DNA from: Akkermansiaceae bacterium | GTDB taxonomy: Bacteria > Verrucomicrobiota > Verrucomicrobiia > Verrucomicrobiales > DEV007 | Assembly: GCA_024233085.1 (NCBI GenBank) | Contig: JACKQC010000003.1 | Span: 186,001 to 250,000, forward strand | DNA length: 64,000 bases | Direction of reading: 5' to 3' | In this document: in pieces, positions 1-7,074 of the stretch | Numbering within the stretch: position 1 is the first letter of the stretch | Layout of the letters: each line of letters starts with the position of its first letter | The notes under the pieces: generated by a model | Told to the model about the DNA's origin: nothing | The model's database searches: none | What the model saw: the letters and a program-made list of their open reading frames with translations, nothing else | Made by a program: the position numbers and the translations under genes

Positions 1-1845
1 TCGAACCGGATTTTCCTTTACGACTTGGCCGAGCGCCGCTTCCTCGGCGAGATCGGCGATCCCGCCGAGCAGGGTGGCTCCGCCCACCGGGCGATGGTGC
101 AGACGCTGGCCTTCAGTCCCGACGGCACGCGGTTGGCGAGCGGGAGTTACCGGGAGGTGAAGGTTTGGAGGCTCGAGCCCGGCAAGCCCGCGACCGCTTC
201 ACCTGCCGAGGAGGCGCCGAAGCCGGCCGACGAGGCGCTCGTCAAGAAGATTGCCGAGTCCGGCAAAGTTGGCGTGGCGGTTCACGCGATGTCGCCCGAT
301 GGCAAGCAGGTCGTCACCGGTTGCGCCGACGGCAGCGTGCGGGTGTGGGATGCCGCATCCGCCAAGGCGGTGGCCGAATTGCGCGGCAGCGTGGCGACCA
401 CGAAAACGATGGCTGGACTGGAATGGACCGTTGCCCGCGAGTCGCTGGAGCAGGCCTTTCAAAAGACAGAGGTGACCCGGATCGAGGCCCAGAACAAGGC
501 CCTCGACGAGCTGCTCAAGAAGGCCAACGACGCCATCGTGGCGATGAAGAAGGTGCTGCCGGAAAAGCAGAAAGACGTGAAGCCGGCCCAGGACGCAAAG
601 GCCGCCCAACAGAAGGCCGTCGATGAGGTCCGCGCACAGATCGCCAAGGCGCCGGACGGAAAACCCGACGCGGCGCTCGAAAAGCAACTCAAGGATGCCC
701 TCGAAAAGCTCGCGCCCCTGGCGATGAAGGAAACGTCCGCCCTCGCCGCGGTGTCGGCCGCCGAAAGCAACGTCAAGGACGCCGAGGCCGACGTGAAACG
801 CATCTCCGATTCCAAGGCAAAGAACGCCAAGGATCTCGCCGCCGCCAATGCCGCCATCGAGACGGCCAAAAAATCGCAGGACAAGGCGACGGCCGATCTT
901 GCCGCCGCGAAACAGGCCTTGGCCAAACCCACCGCCAAACCGGTCGCGGTGGCGCTTTCGTCCAACGGACAGCGCGCCGCCGCCGTGTTCGATGACGGAA
1001 GGCTCACCGAGTGGGCCATCGCCACCGGCACGCCGATCGCGGAGACCGCCGGCGCCGCGGCACCGTCCGCCACGCTGGCCGCTTCGAAGGCGGGCGGCTT
1101 CGTTGCCACGATGCCGGACGGAAAGACGCTGGCCACCGCCGGGAATTCCCCATGGAAGTGGGAGCGCACCCTCGGCGGCGAGAAGGATCACAGCCTGTTC
1201 GCCGACCGCGTCAATGCCGTGAAGTTCAGTCCGGATGGGAAGTTCCTGGCCACGGGCGGCGGTGAACCCTCTCGCTCCGGCGACGTGACCCTGTTCGATC
1301 TCGCCACCGGCAAGGCGACGGCGACGTGGAAAGATCTCCACGATGACATCGTGATGAGCCTCGATTTTTCGCCGGACGGCAAACGCCTCGCCACCGGAGC
1401 CGCCGACAAGATCGCCCGGGTGATCGAGGTCGCCACGGGCAAGCAGGTCAATCTGCTCGAGGGCCACACCCACTACGTGATGGGCGTCGCTTTTCGGGCC
1501 GATGGCCGGGTGCTGGCCACCGCCGGGGCGGACGGGGTCGTCAATTCCTGGAATATGATTCTTGGTGAGTTGAAAAAGAAAATCGAGGGCTGGGCCAAGG
1601 AGGTCACCTCGCTGCAGTTCATCGGCGCCACCAACCAGATTGTCACTTCGGCCGGCGACAACCGCGTTCGGATCGTGAACGACGATGGCGGCGAGGTTCG
1701 CACCATCGCCGGACTCCCCGATTTCATGCAATCCGCCGCCAGCACGCCGAACGGCGCCATGCTCGTGGGCGGCGGCGAGGACAGCACCCTGCGCGTCTGG
1801 AACGGCACCGACGGCAAGGAACTCGCCGCTTTTGCCGCGAAATAG
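1..1845 (+). CDS. WD40-repeat protein with central coiled coil (5' end outside window)
   Basis: The reading frame is already open at base 1 (it reads SNRIFLYDLAERR), so the gene begins upstream of the window. What is visible is a run of WD40-like blades: repeated 'FSPDG..LA.G' and 'V.VW' motifs at about residues 30-60 and 85-125, and again from about 390 to the end. They are split by a long Ala/Lys/Glu-rich coiled coil at about residues 135-300. WD40 domains with such insertions are common in Planctomycetes and Verrucomicrobia, often fused to or encoded beside c-type cytochrome (PSD1) and DUF1501 proteins, and are probably periplasmic scaffolds. The DUF1501 gene 160 bp downstream on the same strand fits that context. 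No enzymatic motif is visible, and the missing N-terminus may carry a signal peptide and a cytochrome domain. Confidence 0.8.
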   Translation, partial: SNRIFLYDLAERRFLGEIGDPAEQGGSAHRAMVQTLAFSPDGTRLASGSYREVKVWRLEPGKPATASPAEEAPKPADEALVKKIAESGKVGVAVHAMSPDGKQVVTGCADGSVRVWDAASAKAVAELRGSVATTKTMAGLEWTVARESLEQAFQKTEVTRIEAQNKALDELLKKANDAIVAMKKVLPEKQKDVKPAQDAKAAQQKAVDEVRAQIAKAPDGKPDAALEKQLKDALEKLAPLAMKETSALAAVSAAESNVKDAEADVKRISDSKAKNAKDLAAANAAIETAKKSQDKATADLAAAKQALAKPTAKPVAVALSSNGQRAAAVFDDGRLTEWAIATGTPIAETAGAAAPSATLAASKAGGFVATMPDGKTLATAGNSPWKWERTLGGEKDHSLFADRVNAVKFSPDGKFLATGGGEPSRSGDVTLFDLATGKATATWKDLHDDIVMSLDFSPDGKRLATGAADKIARVIEVATGKQVNLLEGHTHYVMGVAFRADGRVLATAGADGVVNSWNMILGELKKKIEGWAKEVTSLQFIGATNQIVTSAGDNRVRIVNDDGGEVRTIAGLPDFMQSAASTPNGAMLVGGGEDSTLRVWNGTDGKELAAFAAK

Positions 1846-1863
1846 GCGACCGCTCACCGATTG

Positions 1864-1933
1864 AAACCACGAAGGAACACGAACGAACACGAATGTTTTT
1901 TGAACCGCGAATGAACGCGGATTTACGCGAATG
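1864..1933. repeat. dispersed 'accacgaa..gaacacgaa' type intergenic repeat
   Basis: Between the WD40 and DUF1501 genes lies low-complexity sequence built from short related units (accacgaaggaacacgaac, then gaaccgcgaatgaacgcgg and tttacgcgaatg). Such phrases recur as dispersed intergenic repeats in many Verrucomicrobia genomes (from memory, not checked). It is followed at about 1961-1996 by a second simple phrase (ccgattactgaatactgg). No gene or clear terminator is seen in this 163-bp gap. Confidence 0.5.
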
Positions 1934-2008
1934 TTTTCCTGATTAGCCCGAAGAAACTTCCGATTACTGAATACTGGTTTCTGATCACCGATTACTTCTC
2001 TACCCTTC

Positions 2009-3433
2009 ATGTCTTCAATCGTCGATCCTCACTCCCCCCTGCGCCACTGTTCCGGTCCTTTGAGCCGGCGCGGATTCATGCAAATCGGCCTCACTGGCAT
2101 GGCCACCTTGTCGTGGCCGGCCCTGTTGAAACTGCGGGCTGAAAACGCCGCCCTGCCGAACGCGCAGCGAAAGGCCATCATCATGGTGTGGCTGCCCGGA
2201 GGTCAGTCCCACGTCGATACCTACGACCCGAAGCCTGACGCCAGCACCGAGTATCGCGGTCCGTTCAAGACCATCTCGACCAAGGTGCCCGGCATGCAGT
2301 TCACCGAGCTGCTGCCGATGAACGCGAAGATCTCCGACAAGTTCACCATCGTGCGGTCGATGAACCAGAAGGCCGGCGGCCACCCGGCGGGCTCGATGCA
2401 GATGCTTTCGGGCGACTCCGATACTCGCGACAAGCCGAAGCCGCGACTGCCCGACTGGATGTCCGTGGCGCACTACCTGCGATCGAAGGAGGGAAACCGC
2501 TCCAACCCGCTCCCAAACTACATCGGCGTCAATCCGCCGCTGGAATACAACGGTCCCGCCTATCTCGGCGACGCCTTCGCCCCTTTCTCGGTCAGCGACG
2601 ACCCGAACCGCCCCAATTTCCAGGTGCCGAACATCGGCCTGTCCGATCCCAATGAGACGCGCCGCCTCGGTGACCGGGTGGTGTTGCGCCAGAATCTCGA
2701 CAAGCTGGAGCGCGCCTTCGACAAGGAAGGTGAGCTGGGCGCCCTCGACGAATTCGAGGCCCAGGCGATGACCCTGCTCACCAATCCCCAGACCCGCGAC
2801 GCCTTCGATCTCGGCAAGGAAAGCGACGCCACTCGCGACCGCTATGGACGCAACCGCTGGGGGCAGCAGCTTCTCCTGGCCCGCCGGCTCGTCGAGGCGG
2901 GGGTGGACATCGTGACCAGCAGCCTGAGCGGTCCGCTCTGTGGCCGGGTCAACAACTGGGACGACCATGCGGTGAATCAGCACCAGTTCGAGGCCCTGCG
3001 CTTCCGGATGCCGACCTACGACCGCGCCGTCTCGGCGCTCATCGAGGACATCTACGCCCGTGGCTTGGACAAACGTGTGCTGGTTGTGGTGACGGGAGAG
3101 TTTGGCCGCACCCCGAAGATCAGCTTCGACCGCAGCACGGGAGCGGGCGATGCGAGTGGTCCCGCCGGCACCCTGCAACCCGGGCGCGACCACTGGCCGC
3201 GCGCCTTCACCAATGTCTGGGCCGGAGGCGGCATCGAGGGCGGTGGTATCGTCGGCGCCAGCGACAAGCGCGGCGAGGACGTGGTGGAGCGCCCCTGCGG
3301 TCCCGGCGATTTCCTGGCCACGATCTATCATCACCTGGGCATCGATTCGGGAAAGGTCACCATCCAGGATTTCAACGGCCGCCCCGTGCCGATCGTGGAT
3401 CACGGCCGGCCGATTCCGGAGCTGGTGGTCTGA
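2009..3433 (+). CDS. DUF1501 family secreted protein
   Basis: This 474-residue protein has the usual DUF1501 layout. An N-terminal twin-arginine-like signal (SRRGFMQIGLTG around residues 19-30) is followed by the family opening 'MVWLPGGQSHVDTYDPK', a central 'GRNRWGQQLLLARRLVEAGV' block and a C-terminal 'VVTGEFGRTPKI' block, ending in a 'GRPIPELV' tail. DUF1501 proteins belong to the alkaline phosphatase/sulfatase-like superfamily and are very abundant in Planctomycetes and Verrucomicrobia. Their biochemical role is not established. They are usually encoded with PSD1/cytochrome or WD40 proteins, as here, which suggests a shared exported complex. The ATG at 2009 keeps the Arg-Arg signal close to the N-terminus. 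A C-terminal scrap of a second DUF1501 gene lies 0.75 kb downstream, past vapBC. Confidence 0.9.
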   Translation: MSSIVDPHSPLRHCSGPLSRRGFMQIGLTGMATLSWPALLKLRAENAALPNAQRKAIIMVWLPGGQSHVDTYDPKPDASTEYRGPFKTISTKVPGMQFTELLPMNAKISDKFTIVRSMNQKAGGHPAGSMQMLSGDSDTRDKPKPRLPDWMSVAHYLRSKEGNRSNPLPNYIGVNPPLEYNGPAYLGDAFAPFSVSDDPNRPNFQVPNIGLSDPNETRRLGDRVVLRQNLDKLERAFDKEGELGALDEFEAQAMTLLTNPQTRDAFDLGKESDATRDRYGRNRWGQQLLLARRLVEAGVDIVTSSLSGPLCGRVNNWDDHAVNQHQFEALRFRMPTYDRAVSALIEDIYARGLDKRVLVVVTGEFGRTPKISFDRSTGAGDASGPAGTLQPGRDHWPRAFTNVWAGGGIEGGGIVGASDKRGEDVVERPCGPGDFLATIYHHLGIDSGKVTIQDFNGRPVPIVDHGRPIPELVV

Positions 3434-3440
3434 GCGGACC

Positions 3441-3854
3441 TCAAGCCACGGGGAGCACCCTGACTTTCAGTCCGGCGATCCGTTTGAAATGTTCCTCGTC
3501 GTTCGGGCCGACAAGAACGCCGAAGTCGAGGCGCCTGGCGGTCGCGGCGACGGCGATGTCGTTTTGAGGGATCATGGTTCCCGCAAGACTGAGTTCCGCG
3601 AAAATGTCGGCGTGGTGCTCGGCGATCTCCGCCGTGAAAGGCTCGATCCCGGTGAGGCGACGAAGCGTCTCAAGCCGGGCGAGCCTTTTCGCGGCGCGCA
3701 TGGCCGTGTCCGCAAGCCGGACGCCGGCCAAAGCCTCGGCCCAAACAATGGCCGGCAACACCAGTTCTTCGTCCCGATCCAGCGCGATTTCCCTTCCCGC
3801 ATGCCACGCCCGTTCCCAGGCGACGATGGCTGATGTGTCGAGGATCAATCCCAT
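3441..3854 (-). CDS. vapC: VapC-type PIN-domain toxin
   Basis: This 137-residue protein is the size of a single PIN domain. The expected acidic residues of the metal-dependent RNase centre are present: Asp6 in 'ILDTSAI', Glu40 in 'VWAE', Asp99 in 'PQNDIAVAA' and Asn118/Asp119 near the end. VapC toxins cleave tRNA or rRNA and are neutralised by a cognate antitoxin. The gene starts inside the 3' end of the upstream antitoxin gene with a 10-nt overlap, the standard arrangement for a translationally coupled vapBC pair. The pair points leftward, against the neighbouring genes, and sits between a complete DUF1501 gene and the tail of another. This suggests that it arrived as an insertion. Confidence 0.9.
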   Translation of the reverse strand: MGLILDTSAIVAWERAWHAGREIALDRDEELVLPAIVWAEALAGVRLADTAMRAAKRLARLETLRRLTGIEPFTAEIAEHHADIFAELSLAGTMIPQNDIAVAATARRLDFGVLVGPNDEEHFKRIAGLKVRVLPVA

Positions 3855-4108
3855 GGATTGGCGGCGGGAAGATCTGACCCGTTGACGCGTTCCAGGTCAT
3901 CGGCAAACGCGGGATCGGCTTTCGAACCAGCCAAGGCTTCGACGATCTCGCCCCAAGTCGCCCGGCGGGAAGCGGCGGCCGGAATGAGTTCCGCGACCGG
4001 CTGATCGTTTTTCGTCAGCAGAAACCGTTCCCCGCGGTGTTTGACCCGCGCCAGATAATCCCCCAAATGGCGGGCGATTTCGGTGGTGCTGACGATCGTT
4101 TCGTTCAT
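3845..4108 (-). CDS. vapB: VapB/Phd-type antitoxin
   Basis: This 87-residue protein matches the Phd/YefM-like antitoxin pattern. An N-terminal DNA-binding part ('VSTTEIARHLGDYLARVKHRGERFLLTKNDQPVAELIP' region, residues 5-45) is followed by an acidic flexible C-terminus that would wrap the toxin. It is the first gene of the pair and overlaps vapC by 10 nt. A perfect inverted repeat lies immediately upstream of its ATG (see the site at 4110-4128), as expected for an antitoxin that autoregulates the operon, probably with VapC as co-repressor. The assignment as Phd-type rather than AbrB-type rests on this motif and on the PIN partner. Confidence 0.85.
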   Translation of the reverse strand: MNETIVSTTEIARHLGDYLARVKHRGERFLLTKNDQPVAELIPAAASRRATWGEIVEALAGSKADPAFADDLERVNGSDLPAANPWD

Positions 4109-4109
4109 C

Positions 4110-4128
4110 TGTAAATCTGTATTTTACA
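4110..4128 (-). promoter_or_regulatory. putative vapBC operator (inverted repeat)
   Basis: The sequence tgtaaatctgtattttaca has 6-bp perfect arms (TGTAAA/TTTACA) around a 7-nt centre. It lies 1 nt upstream of the vapB start codon in an AT-rich island within otherwise GC-rich DNA. Its position suggests a binding site for the antitoxin overlapping the transcription start region. No mapped promoter is claimed. Confidence 0.55.
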
Positions 4129-4174
4129 ATTTTATGGAACACAATCGGGAATTGCGACAAATTGGCGGATCTTG

Positions 4175-4252
4175 ATCGGTGGTATTGCGAAAGACCCGAT
4201 CGAAATGCCGATCCTCGATCTCGGTCGGCCGATCCCGGAGCTGGTGTTTTGA
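4175..4252 (+). pseudogene. C-terminal remnant of a second DUF1501 gene
   Basis: In one frame this stretch reads IGGIAKDPIEMPILDL, then GRPIPELVF and a stop. The tail closely matches the end of the intact DUF1501 protein at 2009-3433 ('PIVDHGRPIPELVV'). No start codon or upstream DUF1501 sequence is present. The region between this scrap and the complete gene is filled by vapBC. Likely explanations are a tandem DUF1501 duplication that has mostly been deleted, or a 3'-end duplication made when vapBC was inserted. Confidence 0.6.
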
Positions 4253-4295
4253 GTCCGGGCCGACTCAGCTTCGTGCATACAGGAAGATCGATCGG

Positions 4296-4336
4296 AACCC
4301 AACAGGGTTCAGTCCCCGACCATACCCTGTTGGGTC
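4296..4336. repeat. REPIN-like element, copy a
   Basis: Two inverted arms, ACCCAACAGGGT and ACCCTGTTGGGT, pair perfectly over 12 bp and enclose a short spacer. This copy is intergenic, between the DUF1501 remnant and the SnoaL-like gene. The rest of the 4129-4439 gap holds no gene that I can support. Confidence 0.85.
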
Positions 4337-4439
4337 CGCCCCGCAGTGACGGGAATGGCCCGAATCGGACACCAAAATTTCCCTTTTTTCGGCAAAATTG
4401 CCCGGCAACGGGTATACCTGTAGGCACTTCACCCACGCC

Positions 4440-4865
4440 ATGCCCAGCCCCGAAAACGCCGCCTCCGAAGCCGAAGCCCTGATTCGTCGCTACTACGACA
4501 CCTTTAACCGCGGCGATCGCGAGGCCATGCTCGCGCTGCTGGCCGGGGACGTGGTTCACGACATCAACCACGGCGAAACCGAGACGGGCCGCGACGCCTT
4601 CCGGCGTTTCCTCGAACGCATGGATGGGGCTTATGCGGAGAAGGTCGACGATCTCGTCGTCATGGCCACGCCCGACGGCGCCCGCGCCGCGGCCGAGTTT
4701 TTCATCGACGGCAAGTATCTTAAAACCGACACCGGCCTCCCCGAAGCCACGGGCCAGGCCTATCGGCTTCGCGTCGGAGCTTTCTTCGAACTCTCCGGCG
4801 GTCTCATCCGGCGCGTCACCAACTACTACAACCTCGCCGACTGGCTCCGGCAAATCGGCGCCTGA
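4440..4865 (+). CDS. SnoaL-like / ketosteroid isomerase-related protein
   Basis: This 141-residue protein is the size of a single NTF2-like (SnoaL) domain. It opens with the family pattern 'ALIRRYYDTFNRGDREAMLALLAGDVVHDINHG' and ends in beta-sheet-rich sequence, 'GLIRRVTNYYNLADWLRQIG'. This resembles the ketosteroid isomerase-related family TIGR02096. Proteins of this fold bind small hydrophobic ligands in a cone-shaped pocket, and some isomerise or hydrolyse them. The substrate cannot be read from the sequence. I chose the ATG at 4440 over an upstream in-frame start because homology begins there. A further gene follows 31 bp downstream on the same strand, so the genes from here to the DNA glycosylase gene (ending at 7064) may be co-transcribed. 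Confidence 0.8.
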   Translation: MPSPENAASEAEALIRRYYDTFNRGDREAMLALLAGDVVHDINHGETETGRDAFRRFLERMDGAYAEKVDDLVVMATPDGARAAAEFFIDGKYLKTDTGLPEATGQAYRLRVGAFFELSGGLIRRVTNYYNLADWLRQIGA

Positions 4866-4896
4866 CGCCTCCGTTCGCCCCCTTTTTTCGAATCTC

Positions 4897-5424
4897 ATGG
4901 CTACCCCCGATCAGTCCCCGCTTTTCGAAACGGTGCGCGGCGTTTTTGCCGCCGAAAACTGGGCCTTCGAGGAAATTCCGGGCCGCGGCGTGGTGAAGGC
5001 GGGCTTCGAGGCGCATCACTCGCGGGTCGAGCTGCATGTCCAGGTGTTTCCGGAGTTGTCCGCCCTTTCGGTGGTTTCCGAATCGCCTCTCGCGGTTTCC
5101 GATCCCGCCCGGCGCGAACGTCTGGCGGAGTTGGCGATGCGGGTGAACCAGACTCTCACCGTCGGCGGTTTCGAGATGAACTGGGACGCCGGCCGGCTGA
5201 TTTTTCGGGCCACCAACGTTTTCACCGGCGAGGCCGGCGATCCGAGCATCGTCCGCGGCCTGATTCACACGACGCTGTTGGAAATGGACCGGGTCGCGCC
5301 GCTGGTCATGCTCCTGTCCCAGGCGGAGGGTCCGCAACTCGCCGGCCTCGACCTGCCCGCCCTCCTGAGCCGGCTCGACCGTCCTCCGGATTCCGCCGCC
5401 GGTCCGGCAACTCCCGCTCGATGA
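4897..5424 (+). CDS. YbjN-domain-like protein
   Basis: This 175-residue soluble protein lacks a signal peptide. Its pattern of short beta strands and helices ('LFETVRGVFAAENWAFEEIPGRGVVKAGFEAHHSRVELHVQVF', later 'RVNQTLTVGGFEMNWDAGRLIFRATNVF') resembles the YbjN or 'sensory transduction regulator' fold, which is related to type III secretion chaperones. No catalytic residues are evident. The stop codon overlaps the ATG of the next gene by 4 nt (ATGA), implying translational coupling with the GYF/bPH2 membrane protein. The C-terminus is a Pro/Ala-rich tail. The family assignment is by pattern only and needs a profile search. Confidence 0.6.
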   Translation: MATPDQSPLFETVRGVFAAENWAFEEIPGRGVVKAGFEAHHSRVELHVQVFPELSALSVVSESPLAVSDPARRERLAELAMRVNQTLTVGGFEMNWDAGRLIFRATNVFTGEAGDPSIVRGLIHTTLLEMDRVAPLVMLLSQAEGPQLAGLDLPALLSRLDRPPDSAAGPATPAR

Positions 5425-6224
5425 AGCCGCTCGACGAGATCTATGTGCTGAAAGACGGGCGGCGCCTCGGTCCCTTCAGTGTCGATGCCCTCCTCGACCT
5501 GGTCGAAAACGGCGACGTCCGCTACGATGACGCCTGTCTGCGCGCCGACGGTTCGGTGATCGAGCGCGTCCGCGATCTCCTCGACTGGGACGAGAGCGAG
5601 GCCCCTCCGCCCGAGCCGGCGGCGACCGTTGACGGGGGGGACGATTCCGACTTGTCCGAAGCGCCCGAAGACGACATCGAGGAAGAGGCTTTTTCCGACG
5701 ACTCCCAAGGGGATCCCCGCGACGCCGAGGCCCCGGAGAAAACAGGGGCCGAACGCGCCCGGCGGCCGGCCGGACCGCGTTTCCCGACGAATCCCAACGC
5801 CCTTCTCTTCTCCGGCCATCCCTCGATCCTCAGCTTTCCGAAAACCGTCGCCCTGATTGCCGCCGCCATCGGCCTGGGCTGGCACTTCCGGGAGTGGAGC
5901 GGCTGGTGCCTTTTCGCGGGACTGCTGGTCGCCCTCTTCGGGGTGTCGTGGATTCTCTTCGAACGCGCCGCGCGCCTCTATCTCATCACGCCGAAGCGGG
6001 TCGAGATCGTCACCGGCATCGTCGCCCGCGACTCCAACGAGGTACGCATCGAGGACATCCGCACCATCAACGTCCGCCGGCCGGGTCTTCGCGGCCTGCT
6101 CGGCGTCGGCACGGTGGAATTCTCCTCCTCGGGCGGCAGCGGGGTGGAGGTTTCCTTCGCGGACGTTTACTCGCCCAACCGCATCAAGAGCCTCGTCCGA
6201 CGCCTGCAGGACGCGCGCGAGTGA
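5421..6224 (+). CDS. GYF_2-like and bPH2 (DUF304) domain membrane protein
   Basis: Residues 1-55 form a GYF_2-like module ('IYVLKDGRRLGPFSVDALLDLVENGDVRYDD'). An acidic, disordered linker follows (about residues 60-125), then two hydrophobic segments at about 140-178. The C-terminal part is a YdbS/DUF304-type bacterial PH domain ('LYLITPKRVEIVTGIVARDSNEVRIEDIRTINVRRP'). bPH2 proteins are membrane-associated and of largely unknown function. GYF_2 domains are thought to bind proline-rich peptides. This is the first of three GYF_2 proteins in the window, each with a different C-terminal module. It overlaps the upstream gene by 4 nt. Confidence 0.8.
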   Translation: MKPLDEIYVLKDGRRLGPFSVDALLDLVENGDVRYDDACLRADGSVIERVRDLLDWDESEAPPPEPAATVDGGDDSDLSEAPEDDIEEEAFSDDSQGDPRDAEAPEKTGAERARRPAGPRFPTNPNALLFSGHPSILSFPKTVALIAAAIGLGWHFREWSGWCLFAGLLVALFGVSWILFERAARLYLITPKRVEIVTGIVARDSNEVRIEDIRTINVRRPGLRGLLGVGTVEFSSSGGSGVEVSFADVYSPNRIKSLVRRLQDARE

Positions 6225-6254
6225 TCGTTTCGCCATTTTCCAAACGACCGCTCC

Positions 6255-7064
6255 ATGCCCGAACTCGCCGAAGTCGACTATTTTCGCAAACAATGGAACG
6301 CCGGGCTCGGCCGACCCATCCGTCGCGTGCATGCCCATGCCAACGCCCGCGTGTTCCGTGAAACGAGCGTCCGGCTGCTGACGCAAAAGCTCGCCGGCTC
6401 GACATTCGAGGCGAGTTTTGCGCACGGAAAAAACCTGCTCTTCGCTTTTTCGGGCGGCCACTGGCTCGGCGGGCACCTCGGCATGACCGGGAGGCTCGAG
6501 GCGCGCCCGCCCGACGCCCGGCCGGAGAAACACGATCACCTCGTCCTTTTCACCGACGCGGTGGCGCTGGTGTTCGCCGATCCGCGGATGTTCGGTCGCG
6601 TTCGTTTCGAAAGCGGTCCCGAGCCTCCGGAATGGTGGCGGGATTCGCCGCCGGAGATTCTTTCCAATGACTTCACCACGGCACGCGTCGCCGATTTCCT
6701 GAAACGCCGCGCGCGAACGCCGATCAAGACCCTGCTGCTCGATCAGGCCGGTTTTCCCGGGATCGGTAACTGGATGGCGGACGAGATCTGCTGGCGTCTT
6801 CGCTGGCATCCGGCGCGGTTGGCCGGCGAATTCGCGGAACGGGCGCCCGAGCTGCGAAGGGCGCTCCGCCTTCTGGCGCGGCAGGCCCTGCGCGTCATCG
6901 GCGACGACTGGGGCGATCCGCCGGACTCGTGGCTGTTCAACCATCGCTGGAAGAACGGCGGGCGCTGCCCGCGCGGCGGCTGCCGGGCGGAACTGGTCCG
7001 CGCCGACCTTCGCGGCCGCACGACGTGCCGGTGCCCCCGGTGTCAGCCGGGCACGGCGGCGTGA
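6255..7064 (+). CDS. mutM: Fpg/Nei-family DNA glycosylase
   Basis: This 269-residue protein starts MPELAEVDYF, so Pro2 (the N-terminal catalytic nucleophile after Met removal) and Glu3 are present. A helix-two-turn-helix motif appears as 'GFPGIGNWMADEI' (about residues 170-182). A C-terminal zinc finger with four cysteines (CPRGGC ... CRCPRC) closes the protein. It therefore removes oxidised bases by beta/delta-elimination. The motif 'MPELAEV' instead of 'MPELPEV', and 'GNWMADE' instead of 'GNIYADE', make this a divergent member, nearer the Nei-like or plant Fpg-type groups than classical MutM. The 3' end converges on the ATPase gene with only 10 bp between stop codons. Confidence 0.88.
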   Translation: MPELAEVDYFRKQWNAGLGRPIRRVHAHANARVFRETSVRLLTQKLAGSTFEASFAHGKNLLFAFSGGHWLGGHLGMTGRLEARPPDARPEKHDHLVLFTDAVALVFADPRMFGRVRFESGPEPPEWWRDSPPEILSNDFTTARVADFLKRRARTPIKTLLLDQAGFPGIGNWMADEICWRLRWHPARLAGEFAERAPELRRALRLLARQALRVIGDDWGDPPDSWLFNHRWKNGGRCPRGGCRAELVRADLRGRTTCRCPRCQPGTAA

Positions 7065-7074
7065 CCGGCTTTCC

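Noticed and set aside
199..2010. Long antisense frame opposite the WD40 gene
   Set aside because: Its codon pattern mirrors the sense gene in GC-rich DNA; no recognisable domain.
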